A stretch of 64,000 nt of DNA from positions 8,827,729 to 8,891,728 of the forward strand of contig CM069600.1 in assembly GCA_035771175.1 (NCBI GenBank). The letters are read 5' to 3'. A program made the translations under genes and the position numbers. Position 1 is the first letter of the stretch. Each line of letters opens with the position of its first letter. Origin of the DNA: Paratinospora sagittata. Its lineage: Eukaryota > Streptophyta > Magnoliopsida > Ranunculales > Menispermaceae. Below, piece after piece: positions 11,222 to 22,733 of the stretch. The notes beneath the pieces are model-generated. The model had not been told where the DNA came from and searched no databases. It saw nothing but the letters and a program-made list of their open reading frames with translations.

Positions 11222-11736
11222 TAATCTAACCCTGTGTAGTAGGAAATTGAAAAGCAAGTATTTTGGCAAGAGATTGAAGTGACTAGAAAAATAAATAATG
11301 GAGAAATAGAGACAAGAACTTTTAAGTTTTAACATGTTCAATCTCCCAAAATAGGAAAAACATCCCCGACAACTATTATTAAAGGAAAGAGAAAAAAACA
11401 ATGGTACCAATTCTAGGCATTGACGTCACCTTGGCCTACTAACCCCTTTTCTTCTAGCCTTCTTCCATCATTTCTATTCTCCCGTTCTTTCTCCCTAATT
11501 TTCTATCAATTTTCTAGTACCTAAAACAAACACCTAAACCCCCTATTTATAATACATAGGAGAGAGTAGGTAGTTTCCAATTAGAAACTAAATCGTAGTC
11601 TGAGAAGAATAAGGAAGTAAAAAAGTAAAATGGAAATAAAAATTTGTCTTAGACAAGGGGAGGGATTATGGGTTATTTAATGGGGCCCATCATCCTTATC
11701 CTTAAAGGACTAGGTTTCCTAATCCATGTTGGATCA
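11222..11736 (-). repeat. 3' LTR of the old LTR element
   Basis: Begins on the minus strand TGATCCAACATGGATTAGG (from 11736) and shares repeated blocks with 17982-18463. Its divergence from the partner by many substitutions and small indels indicates an old insertion. Confidence 0.6.
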
Positions 11737-11759
11737 GACCTCCCCTATCCTCTATCCAA

Positions 11760-13171
11760 AGGCTTTTGGTCCCTCAAAAGCTTCAAGCAAGTAGATTGAA
11801 AATTTTCTTCCTGATCGTCCACCAACTTCATTATAACCTTTGTTGTTGCTATAGCTTAACTTCTTCAGAATATTCTAGTAGTTGTAGTTGTCCCTTCTTC
11901 TGAGCTTCACACCAATCACCAGAATTAACTTTAGCGGTGCCTAAAGAGTTTCCACAATGGAAAACCATGTAAACTTTTAACTTGCATTGACTAGATGCTT
12001 AGTCCGTTGCACTGTCACAAGTTGGACTTTTTCCTTTTCTTGATGTCAAGATATGAAAGCAGTTTCCATCTTTCATCAGTCATCAAACATTCTGAAAATT
12101 GTATCTTTTTCTCAAAGATAAGGATTTCTAAAAATAATATGGCATACAGATATCTAGTAAACTACATCAAAGGTTATCTGATCCTTGAATTTCTTATTAA
12201 TTGCAAACTTAAAAGTCCACTAAGTGGTTGCCTGCAACTTTAAATTTTTGTTTAACCTCCTTAATGGATATGGTTTATGATATGGATATGTCTTCAACTG
12301 CAATTGCTTCACTAGTTCTCATGAAATCAGATTTTTGTGACTCATTGTCAAAGAGAGTAATGACTAGAATCATCTCAATTTGAACATACACCCAAAACTG
12401 TTCTTTTTTGGTAGAATCAAGTGCTGGAATAGAATCTTAGACCATCACCTCCTTCTTAGATGCACTTGTTTTAGCCTTATTAGTCATCATAGCAATCTTG
12501 TTATTGTATTTAGACAATCCTTCTATTATTTCATCTTCACCACATATTGTTGTTGTCTTTTTATTATGATCCTTAGCCCACTCCAGCCTCAATTCAGGGT
12601 GCAACAATCAACAACTTTCCTTTGAATGTCAATCTGTCTTGCAATGATTATAATGTTGCTAACAAATTTTTTCTTTCCCAAGGTTTGAAATCCATTATTA
12701 GTATTTTTCTCACTCAAATCTTCTTGCTTCCTATTCCCTTGAGGGTTATTCCTTATCTTGATGTACATGGCATTCTTGCAAGCATCATCACTATTAGTGA
12801 CTCAAAAAAGTGATAATTTTTTCATCTGATTGAAAAATAATCCTTTTTTATACTTATCACTGATTTGTGGATCTCATAGTTTATCTTCAACGTTACAACT
12901 TTTTTCTTAAACTATGTAGTGCACTCCTGTACGCCTGCCATTTTCCTTGGTGCAAAAATTTTCATTGCTTCTGTTATCGCTCCTAGTAACCAATATGGTA
13001 GAAATGGTTCCAAACTACAGTTGCAAACTAAGCCCGTGATGTAACAGGAGGCTCGTTGTTAAGAGCTAAATCAACTGTATGTGTCTCTCACCATGTAAGA
13101 GCATGACCTTCAAGTCCCAACCTTGCAAAACTTATTTTCTGCATATCTAAATAAGCTTTGTTGTTGAAATA
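11760..13171. other. Degenerate interior of old LTR element, no coding signature recognised
   Basis: Several short open frames, none resembling a known retrotransposon domain. Ends at the insertion site of the Copia element (target-site duplication AAATA at 13167-13171). Confidence 0.4.
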
Positions 13172-13344
13172 TGTTGTTTGTGTTTTTGACTAATTCCTCT
13201 TAGTCTGTTACCACGTTTTAGGGTGTTGCAAACGTGGGTTGTTATCTTTGTAAAAGGCTATATAAGCCTGCAGCTTGTTATCAATAAAACAAGAACTTTG
13301 CATTGAAGCTTGTGTGTTATAATTTCTTCTGAGTGTTCTCAACA
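13172..13344 (+). repeat. 5' LTR of Copia element
   Basis: 173 bp, TGTTG...CAACA. Contains a TATA-like CTATATAAG (about 13258) and AATAAAA (about 13283), fitting promoter and poly-A roles. Preceded by target-site duplication AAATA. Confidence 0.85.
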
Positions 13345-13382
13345 ATTGGTATCAGAGCCCCATAACAGGGGCCTGATTGTAA

Positions 13383-16300
13383 GTGTGTGGAAAGAAACCG
13401 CAGTTTTCTTTCAGAGGAAGGGAGTCACGCAGAATGGCGGAGAGCAACAGTAGCGGTTTTGTGCAGTCGGCTATTCCCAAATTTGACAGATACTACGACC
13501 ATTGGGCCATGTTGATGGAGAACTTTCTCCGTTCCAAGGAATATTGGGATCTCATAGAGAATGGGATTTCGGTGGTGGTGACACAAGGGACTGAGCCAAG
13601 ATCTGACCAAGCAGAAGCACAACGCAAATTGATCGAGGGGCAGAAGCTGAAGGACTTAAAGGTAAAGAATTACCTTTTTCAAGCTATAGATCGGAATATC
13701 ATGGAGACTATACTTGACTGAGACACATCAAAGAGTATTTGGGACTCCATGAAACAGAAATACCAAGGCTCCACCAAGGTGAAGAGGGCACAGTTGCAAG
13801 CACTTCGGAGGGACTTTGAGACACTCCACATGAAGGAAGGCGAGACGGTTGATAATTTCTTTGCTCGTACTCTCACTATAGCCAACAAAATGAAGGCTCA
13901 TGGTGAGACAATGAGCCAAACCATCATCAATGAGAAAGTTTTGAGGTCCATGACTTCAAAATTTGATTATGTGGTTTGCTCCATTGAAGAATCCAATGAT
14001 TTGAACACACTGACCATTGACGAGCTGCAAAGTAGTTTGCTGGTCCATGAACAAAGAATGAATGGTCATCGAGGAGAGGAGCAGGTTCTCAAGGTCACTC
14101 ATGAAAACAACACTAGCAGAGGTCGAGGTCAAGGGGTGTTCAGAGGAAGAGGAAGAGGTCGTGGCAGACAACCTCTCAACAAGGCCACTATCGAGTGCTT
14201 TAAGTGTCACAAATTAGGACACTTTCAGTATGAATGTCCCAGTTGGGAGAAGGGAGCCAACTACGCCGAGCTAGTTGAAGGAGAAGAGCTGCTATTAATG
14301 TCCTATGTCGAGCTTAACCACGCTAAGAGAGAAGAGGTATGGTTCCTCGATTCAGGATGTAGTAATCATATGAGTGGGAATAAAGAATGGTTCTCGGATT
14401 TGGATGTTCAATTCAGGCACACAGTGAAACTAGGCAACAATGCAAGGATGACAGTTGTGGGGAAAGGAAACATTCGTATGCAAGTGAATGGACTCACTCA
14501 GGTAATTTCTGAGGTCTATTATATTCCTGAGTTGAAAAATAACCTATTAAGTATGGGGCAGCTTCAAGAAAAACGTGTGACAATTCTGATTCAACATGGG
14601 GAGTGCAAAGTTTTTCATCCTAGTAAGGGTCTAATTATTCAGTCCAAAATGAGAGCGAATAGGATGTTTGTTGTGCTCGCAGCAATGATGCCTCAAGCTA
14701 CTTGTTTTCAAGCTGTGACAGAAAATGAGAGTTATTTATGGCACTGCAGATTTAGACATTTGAGCTTCAAAGGGTTGAGAACCCTTCAATCCAAACAGAT
14801 GGTTAGTGGTTTGTCTTCTCTTCATACTCCTGCAAAGTTATGCACAGTGTGTATGGTTGGAAAGCAACGCCGGGAATCCATTCCAAAAAGAAGTCTATGG
14901 AGGGCGTTTCAAAAGCTGGAGCTGGTACATGTCGTGGCCCCATAAAGCCTGTTTCAAACAGCAACAAGAGGTATTTCTTGAGTTTTATCGATGACTTTAG
15001 TCGTAAGACTTGGATTTACTTTTTGCATGAAAAATCAGAGGCTTTTACCATGTTTAGAAGTTATAAGGCTTGTGTTGAAAAGGAAACAGGTGCCTCCCTT
15101 AAATGTTTGAGGACTGACAGAGGTGGTGAGTTCACCTCAAATGAGTTTGAGGAATTTTGTAAGGCAAATGGCATAACCAGGCAATTAACCACAGCCTATA
15201 CTCCTCAGCAAAACGAAGTTGCTGAGAAGAAGAATAGGACTCTGATGAATTTGGTGCGTTGTATGCTCAATGAAAAGCAGGTTCCAAAGGCTTTCTGGCC
15301 AAGAGCTGTGAGATGGTGTGTGCATGTCCTCAACAGGTGCCCTACTTTAGCCGTGCAAAATAAAACTCCAGAGGAAGCATGGAGTGGTATGAAGCCTACA
15401 GTAGAGTATTTCAGAATTTTTGGGTGCTTGGCTCATGTGCACGTACCAGACTAGAAAAGAATCAAGTTGGATGACAAAGCATTCAGTGTGTCTTATTGGG
15501 CGTGAGCGATGAGTCGAACGCTTAAAGATTGTTTGATCCGGTCTCTAAGAAGATAATTGTGAGTAGGGACGTTGTTTTTGAGGAGAATGAGGGCTGGAAT
15601 TGGAACATGAGCGGGGAAGAAATGACTTCGGATGTGTTAGAGTGGGGTGATAGTGAAGAAGAAGAAGATGATGAAGCTGAGAATGAAGGGGAACTTGGAA
15701 TAGAAGGTGACGAGCATGAAGAAGCTGGCTCAAATGGCACAACTGGAGCTGGTTCAAGTGGCACTAGCTCACCTTCCAGTACGTCACATGATGAGAATTC
15801 CACGGGTCCAGTTGAAAGGAGGGTAAGACGAGTTCCACTTTGGATGCAAGATTATGAAACCGGCGAGGGTTTGTCAGAAGAAGAAGACTTGAGTGCCATG
15901 ATGATTCTCACAGAAGTTGATCCCATTACCTTCGAGGAAGCTGTGAAGAGCAAGAAATGGAGAGATGCCATGAATGCCGAGATTGAGGCTATTGAACGTA
16001 ATAAAACATGGAATCTGACTATCCTACCTGAAGGAGTGAAGACCATTGGAGTGAAGTGGGTTTTCAAAACAAAACTCAATGAAAGTGGTGAGATAGACAA
16101 GTACAAGGCTAGACTTGTGGCAAAGGGATATGCACAACAATATGGGATTGATTACACAGAAGTTTATGCTCCAGTTGCCAGACTAGATACCATACGTTTG
16201 GTAATGGCCCTAGCAGCTCAAGAAAGTTGGTGTCTTTCAGCTTGATGTAAAGAGCGCATTTCTGCATGGAGAGCTTAGTGAGGAATTGTTTGTCCACCAG

Positions 16301-17458
16301 CCTCAAGGATATGAGAAGAAGGGCGAGGAACACAAGGTTTATAAGCTGAATAAGGCACTGTATGGCCTCAAACAAGCTCCACGAGCTTGGTACAACAAAA
16401 TTGAGGCTTATTTTGCTAAAGAAGGTTTCGAAAAGTGTCATTGTGAACACACCCTATTCACAAAGTGGAAGGAAGGAGGTAATCTCTTAATTGTCAGTTT
16501 TTATGTTGATGATTTAATTTTTACTGGGAATGACAAGAGCATGTGTGAAGAGTTTAAGAAGTCAATGATGCTAGAATTTGACATGTCTGACTTGGGAAAA
16601 ATGAGATATTTTCTGGGGGTTGAAGTACTACAAAATTCTGATGGGATTTATGTGTGTCAAAGAAAGTATGCTCATGAAGTTTTAGAAAGATTTGGCATGG
16701 ACAGAAGCAACTTGGTGAAGAACCCCATAGTTCCAGGTTGCAAATTGTAAAAGGACGAGAAGGGAGCTAAGGTTGATGAGAGTGTGTTTAAGCAGGTGGT
16801 TGGCAGTCTTATGTATTTAACTACAACCAGACCTGACTTGATGTATGGTGTGAGTCTTATCAGCAGGTTCATGTTGTGTCCTACAGAGCAACACTGGTTG
16901 GCAGCGAAAAGATTACTTAGATATTTGAAAGGAACGACTAATCTGAGGATTTTCTACAAGAAAGGAGGCTGTAAGCAACTCACAGCCTATTCAGATAGTG
17001 ATTTTGCTGGAGATGTAGATGATCGCAAGAGTAATTCGGGGTAGGTATTCATGTTTGGTTCTGGAGAGGTGTCTTGGTCATCCAAAAAACAGCCTGTGGT
17101 TAGCTTATCCACCACTAACGTCGAATACATCGTTGCTGCCTCATGCGCTTGTCAGTGTGTTTGGTTAAGAAGAGTTTTAGAGAAGCTTGGTTATGTGCAG
17201 GAGAAATGCACTACAATTATGTGTGATAGCAGTTCAACTATAAAACTCTCCAAGAATCCAATTCTTCACGGCAGAAGCAAGCACATTGACATCAGGTTTC
17301 ATTTTCTTCGTGAATTGGTAAGAGATGGTGTGGTTGATCTGAGTCATTGTCATACTCAAGACCAGGTAGCTGACATTATGACAAAGCCGCTCAGGTTGGA
17401 GGTGTTCGTGAATCTTCGTAGCTTGATGGGCGTGTGTGAAGTTCCTAATGTAAACTGA
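13383..17458 (+). pseudogene. Copia gag-pol polyprotein (broken)
   Basis: Order: gag with UBN2-like fold region, Arg/Gly stretch and zinc knuckle CFKCHKLGHFQYEC (about 14196-14237); protease WFLDSGCSNHMSG (about 14341); integrase with IDDFSRKTW, RTDRGGEF and a downstream Glu forming the D-D-E triad (about 14985-15230); reverse transcriptase with WVFKTK, then FYVDD (about 16500); RNase H with the ADIMTKPL end (about 17370). Lesions: TGA at 13719-13721, frameshift near 14930, TAG at 15452-15454, a scrambled frame at 15470-15530, frameshift near 16230, TAA at 16748-16750, TAG at 17042-17044. It cannot make a functional polyprotein. Confidence 0.93.
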
Positions 17459-17544
17459 ATGCATTCTGCATACAGTTTAAGGGAGGGTTTGATAGAGTTT
17501 TTTTTGTTAATCAGTTTGTTAATAATTCTTATTCTTTAGGGATC

Positions 17545-17717
17545 AGTTGTTTGTGTTTTTGACTAATTCCTCTTAGTCTGTTACCACGTTTTAGGGTGTT
17601 GCAAACGTGGGTTGTTATCTTTGTAAAAGGCTATATAAGCCTGCAGCTTGTTATCAATAAAACAAGAACTTTGCATTGAAGCTTGTGTGTTATAATTTCT
17701 TCTGAGTGTTCTCAACA
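17545..17717 (+). repeat. 3' LTR of Copia element
   Basis: Identical to the 5' LTR over 172 bp. An extra 55 bp (17490-17544, starting TGATAGAG) lies between the purine tract and the part shared with the 5' LTR, so the true LTR may begin at 17490 and the 5' copy may be shortened. The AAATA duplication argues for the shorter form. Confidence 0.8.
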
Positions 17718-17981
17718 AAATAGACTTCTAGAAACTTCAAACACCCATATAGTTTTTGGGACCTAATTCTCCATTGTAGGAGGGAATCTTAATTTTTGCC
17801 TCTAGTTAAAATGGAATCTTATCCACCACTTTTAACTAATTCTAGATGTCAACTTGATTCTGGAGGTTCGATGATGTAGCTGCTACAATTTTTAGCGCTA
17901 ACATAGTTTTCGCCATGGAACATTGAGACTTTGTATCAACCCAAAAAAAATGGCTAAAATCTGGCTCTGATACCAAAAACT

Positions 17982-18463
17982 TGATCTGGCCTCATGCAAC
18001 AAGAAATTGAAGAGCAACTATTTTGGCAAGAGATTAAAGTGACTAGAAAAATAAATAAATAGAGAAACTAAGAAATAAAAACAATAATTTTTAACGTAGT
18101 AAAATCTCCCTAAAGAGGAAAAACATCCATGACGACTATTATTAAATAAAAGAGAAAAAAAAAAATAACACCATTGATGTTGCCTTGGCCTTGTAACCCT
18201 TCTTCTTCTAGCCTTCTTCCATCATTTCTATTCTCCCATTTTTTCTCCCCAATTTTCTAGTGCTTAAAACAAACACCTGAACCACCTACTTATAATGATA
18301 GAAGAATGTAGGTAGTTCCTAATTAGAAGCTAAATTGTAGTTAAAGAGGAACAAGGAACTAGAAAAGTACTATGGAAATGAAAATTTGTCTTAGACAAGT
18401 TGTAGGAATATGGGTTGTTTAATTATCCTTACAAAATTAGATTTCCTAATCTATGTTGAATCA
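17982..18463 (-). repeat. 5' LTR of the old LTR element
   Basis: Partner of 11222-11736. Followed on the minus strand by the tRNA-Met primer binding site at 17975-17963, which fixes its role as the 5' LTR. Confidence 0.6.
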
Positions 18464-18849
18464 ACAATGACCATACCCTCTCCTCCTCCTTTACACACTT
18501 AAGTAAAGATAAAAGAGTCATTTCATAGTGTGAAGTGTCCTACAAGCAAGGGCTTTAGAAAAGCATACTAGATTTCATTTTTAGATCCTAATTTATCATA
18601 GGTTACATTTATAGAATATATTACTTGACCATTGCATAGGAATCTCTTGGTAGACTGATGAGTCTAATCTAAAACAAGGCTTTCACTTATTATTGGGGAA
18701 GCACAAATAAAGAAAAGAAAGGCTTTTTATTTGGGTTGTCCAAACAAGGATGATGATCCCTTACTTTTGTTTCACTTTTTATATGTATATAATTTTTTAG
18801 TACCCTGACCATAATGAGCCAGTTATCTCTATGTGGTAGCACTATAAGG

Positions 18850-19376
18850 ACTCGTTTGGTGCGCGAGATAGGCTAGGATTATTTTTATGGAATGGGATAA
18901 GATTGGATTGGATAGGATAAAATAAGATTAAAAATAGTGTAATCTTATATTTGGTGATATGTTTGGGATTGAAAAAAAAAAGTAATTACAAAAAATAAAT
19001 CCTAATTTCGCGAAATTGCAAAACTTAGCAAAACCTGGGTTTTGCGAAAATCCAGGTTTTGGTTTTGCGAATCGCAAAACCATTGATGATTTTTTTCAAA
19101 AAAAAAAACGGAAGGAGGGAGAAGGAGGAGGAAATGAGGAAGAAGGAGGAGGAAGAACGAGGAAGAAGGAAGAAAAATTCTACTATTTGCAACTTTTTTT
19201 TTTTTTTTTTTTGAAAGAGAAGGAAGAAGAGGGTGGGGTGATTTGATCCCACCCTTTGAGCCATCACTATTTATTGTGGTGAAATAAAAATTATCCCATC
19301 CTAATCCGCTACCAAACATGAGATTGGAATTAAAAATAATCCTATCTTATTTAATCCCATGCACCAAACGACCCCT
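18850..19376. mobile_element. MITE with long terminal inverted repeats (GGGGTCGTTTGGT-type)
   Basis: The left end GGACTCGTTTGGTGCGCGAG mirrors the right end CATGCACCAAACGACCCC. Further in, 'AGGATTATTTTTATGGAATG' is mirrored by sequence near 19330. The ends resemble plant Tourist/PIF-Harbinger or hAT MITEs. The possible 3-bp duplication (TAA/TGA) is imperfect. The interior carries a purine-rich block (19103-19230) and no gene. Confidence 0.7.
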
Positions 19377-19650
19377 GAGGCCTATAAGGCCCAGTCAAGG
19401 TGAGCTCAAGAGCTTAATATGAAGCTCATTGACAGCTCGCTCCTTTTAGGAGAATCAAATTGCTTACCTTATAGTTGAAGAAGAGGGGCCGGGGGGGGGG
19501 GGGTTGGACCGAAGTATGTGTCAATTGGCTTTTCACTTTTTATATTAAAACGAGACTTTATTTTTGTAGGAGTGTCAATGATATAAGAAGAAAAATATTA
19601 TTAAAGAATGTTGAAAAGGATGTAAAAGGAAATAAATTAGTTAATATCTA

Positions 19651-20157
19651 GGATTTTTGACAAGTATAGGCATAATTTTTTTATTATGTTAAAAAATAGG
19701 CACAAAAATACTATATACAAAAATAGACAAGTTTTGAACACGTTGGCACGATGTCAGCGCCAACCCGTCCAAAACTTGCCCAATTCATCTGCATAAATTT
19801 ATTTATTTTTAATTGCTGAGGTGCCGCCCATTAAAAAAAATCAACCACCCTCCCTCTTTGTAATATCACTCTGACTCTTTGGCGCATTGCTGCCTCTTTT
19901 TTATATACACACTGCTTAGCTTGAATTTTTTTTATGAGCCACCTCTCGTTTTGTAATCTCTCTCTCTCTCTCTCTCTCTCTTGCTCTCTCTCTCTCTAAT
20001 CTCTCTCTTTCTCAATGGGTTATTTTTACACATCCCACACCTTACGTTGATGAATTGTGCAAGTTTTGGACAAGTTGGATGTCCAAAATTTACCTAATTT
20101 TGGATATAGTATTTTTAAATATAATAAAAAAATAATGCCTATAATTATCAAAAATCC
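19651..20157. mobile_element. Mutator-like MITE with perfect 9-bp target-site duplication
   Basis: Terminal inverted repeats of about 37 bp: left GGATTTTTGACAAGTATAGG, right (reverse complement) GGATTTTTGATAATTATAGG, continuing into ATTTTTTTATTAT on both sides. Flanked by TAATATCTA at 19642-19650 and 20158-20166, identical over 9 bases, as expected for Mutator-like elements. The element is 507 bp, non-coding, and contains a CT microsatellite (about 19958-19998). Confidence 0.85.
19958..19998. repeat. CT microsatellite
   Basis: Run of TC/CT dinucleotides interrupted once (TTGC), inside the MITE. Confidence 0.9.
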
Positions 20158-22095
20158 TAATATCTAAGATTGGAATGATCTCTAAATTCCATCTTTTATT
20201 TATCTATTTATTTTTATTATGAAAGTGTTGTTACTCGAGAAAATTGATAGTTTCTCAATAAAATAACATATTTCTCTCAAGATGAGAGAGCAACATTTTT
20301 TGGAGAAATTTTTTTCAATCTCACTTATTTTTTCACCTCATTACTCTCATTTACATAGGTGAAAAAGTTATATTTTTCTCATGAAAAATCTTTTTTAATA
20401 CCATTGATTATATCATTATAGTAATACTCATCTTTAATAATTATTTTTGTCTAATACTTGTATTTTCTCACATAAAAGCAAATAATCATGAAAAAAATTA
20501 TTAAAATAAAACTATCGTTTTGAAAATTATATATATTTTTTGTCAAGAAAATAAAAATTTATATTTTCTTAGCATATAGGCCGTCATATATTTTCTTAAG
20601 AAAGATTTTTCTTAGCATAAACCATCACATATAAAAAAAAACCTTTTTGGCTTTCAAAAGCTAGCTATTGAATTAGCATAATAACAATTCTCAGACACCA
20701 AGCAATAATCATCAATCTTGCACTCCAATCTTTAGCTGATTCTACTCTGCGTTTTATAGATACTCTCTTTGCTTGTTGCATCACTCATCAATTGTTTGAT
20801 GAAATTCTCCTAAGACCCACTTCAACACCCCTATTAGTACCTTAAAATCTGCTTTCAAACAGCAGAAGAACAAAAAAAAAGAAAAAAAGATGTTAGCTGC
20901 TTCTTGTTTTCATCTGGGATGTGAAGAACCTCTTGGCTTCTCCCTTGTCAGTTGTCATTGTGGTGTACAATTTGGGAACTAAGCACACCACTTGCAGAAG
21001 TTGGCTGAAAGCCCTGAATCAGGTGAACTTATTCCCACCCTTTTTCTTTTCCATCTATTTTTGTGGAATTTCATATGGGTTCAAGAGTAATGAGTACATA
21101 GAGTAGGTTTCATGTTTCAACTCTAAGACAAGAATTCTAAACATAAACAATAGTTGAAGTAAAAAATAATATTTACAAGAGAAAGTTCTTGAGTTGAAAA
21201 CCTAAAAGAAGTCAATTTTAGGTAGTAAAGATTTCAAGGATGTACTTTTAGCATTTAGTGAATTAATCTTTTGCTTCACAAATTCATGCCTCTAGTTGTG
21301 AGTCATGATTGCTTTTAACACAAGTTTCTTGCGTGATTACCTAGCATAAGTCAAACCAATCATGCCTCTATTATTTTGGAGATGATATATCAAGGATCCA
21401 CCTTGTGATCATTTTTTTCTCCAATAATTCTTTTTTTTTTTCCTTTCCTTTTTGGCATATTTTTAAGTGTGGTAGCTTTCACAGTTGGAGGGATGTGGCT
21501 CTCTCTAATGACATATATGGTTGTGCAAAATACCTAACCACCCACCGAACTTGACTAACCCAACCAAACTCGAGTTGGGTTTATCAGCCGTTGACGGGTG
21601 GGTTGGATCCAAAATATAAGAACTCAAAAAGTCAGCTTGAAATTTGGGTGAGAAAATCCTCACCCAATTTCAACTTGACTCGCCTACTATATATATCCGG
21701 TCAGGTACTTTAGAAGCAACTTCTTTCTTCTCCTTTGTCGAGAACCGACCAATATCTAAATCTCTCTGGTTTGGAATGAGGTGAGCAAATGGAGGCAACA
21801 AGCAACGGATTGAGCGCTTGCGTGAAAGTCGTTGCTTGTTAGCACTGTAGTTTCTTGTAGCTTCAAAACTCGAGGGCTAGCTAGCGCACTACGATGGATG
21901 TCTACACTACACCTATAAAAAAAGAAAAAAAAAAGCTTGTTCATGCCCCCTTCTTATGCGGTCGCCTTTGGCGAATTATTAGTAAAGTGTGTTTTAGACT
22001 TTGGTCATTCATTCATGGGTAAGAATGGTGACTAGCTATTTCATTTCCTCTCATTTCTCTAGGAAGTAGTAGCAGTTTGGATATATATATATATA
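20158..22095. other. Intron sequence, no gene seen
   Basis: AT-rich. Around 21540-21700 there is a diverged repeat-like stretch with ACCCAACC/GGGTTGG words in both orientations, probably an old MITE. Short open frames only; no domain recognised. Confidence 0.4.
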
Positions 22096-22685
22096 TATCA
22101 AGGTAATTAAAAGCGCAAGGCGCATTCAAGGCAATGAGGGGCCCTTTAGCCTGAGGCGAAAGGCGCTAGGCGCACGCCTGAGTAAAGTGAGGCATAAAAC
22201 TCTTAAAAATTTAATTATATAACAAAAATCAATAAAAAGTTTTATCATACATCACAATGTTCATAATAGCACTTATGTTTCTATTTCATAGTTGTTCTTA
22301 GTATTGTGTTTATTTCTTTTGATATTTAAAATTTTATTGAAGAAAAAAACACAAAGCAAGAAAGAACAAGTAACAAGTAGCAATTATAACGTCTTTGTAA
22401 CAACATCTTATTGTTGTTATAAAACCGAAACACAAGTTTCCTTTAATGTTTCATGTTCTATATTGTTTATCATGTATATTTATTCAAAGAGAAAAAAAAA
22501 AGTAATACAATACTTATTTCTTGATTAGTTTTTTTTTTCTTTAAAAAAAATGAGGAGCACGAAAGTGAGGCGCATTAAGGCGTACCTAAGGCGCACACCT
22601 GAGTTAAAGCGCCCTGCCCGTCAAGTATTGAGGCACAATAGGTGCGCCTCGCTCCTTGAGGCCCATTAAGGCACACGCCTTGATA
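22096..22685. mobile_element. DNA-transposon-like element with GC-rich AGGCGC ends between TA tracts
   Basis: Starts TATCAAGG and ends CCTTGATA. Inside each end are repeated GGCGC/GCGCC words (left GCGCAAGGCGCATTCAAGGC, right TAAGGCACACGCC), mirrored overall. The middle is AT-rich and non-coding. Both flanks are TA microsatellites (22081-22095 and 22691-22728), so any TA or 8-bp duplication is masked. Confidence 0.6.
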
Positions 22686-22688
22686 ACA

Positions 22689-22690
<2 letters not shown>

Positions 22691-22728
<38 letters not shown>
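22691..22728. repeat. TA microsatellite
   Basis: About 19 TA units next to the right end of the AGGCGC element. Confidence 0.9.

Positions 22729-22733
<5 letters not shown>

Larger units (their letters stand above)
13172..17717 (+). mobile_element. Copia LTR retrotransposon, defective, with identical LTRs
   Basis: LTRs at 13172-13344 and 17545-17717 start TGTTGTTTGTG (first base A in the right copy) and end TTCTCAACA. Bases 13173-13344 and 17546-17717 are identical. The target-site duplication AAATA flanks both ends (13167-13171 and 17718-17722). The primer binding site TTGGTATCAGAGCC follows the left LTR at 13346 and a purine tract AAGGGAGGG lies at 17479-17487. Between them is one gag-protease-integrase-reverse transcriptase-RNase H frame broken by at least four stops and several frameshifts. 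Integrase ahead of reverse transcriptase defines Copia. Confidence 0.95.
11222..18463 (-). mobile_element. Old minus-strand LTR retroelement, split by a Copia element
   Basis: Two direct repeats of about 500 bp (11222-11736 and 17982-18463) share long blocks, for example 'TTTTGGCAAGAGATT', and read as LTRs of a minus-strand element. Next to the right one lies a primer binding site for initiator tRNA-Met (minus TGGTATCAGAGCC, 17975-17963). Next to the left one lies a purine tract (minus AGAGGATAGGGGAGG, about 11754-11740), both in the expected places. The interior (17718-17962 and 11760-13171) is degenerate; a gag-like 'KIPSYNGELGPKNY' can be read on the minus strand near 17790. A clean target-site duplication was not found. 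Confidence 0.65.

Noticed and set aside
15522..15803. Minus-strand open frames opposite the Copia polyprotein (Ser-rich)
   Set aside because: Antisense shadow of the acidic Glu/Asp/Ser-rich linker between integrase and reverse transcriptase.
19002..19319. Open frames on both strands rich in Lys/Glu or Phe/Leu
   Set aside because: Produced by the GA-rich tract and T-run of the MITE; no domain and no conservation expected.
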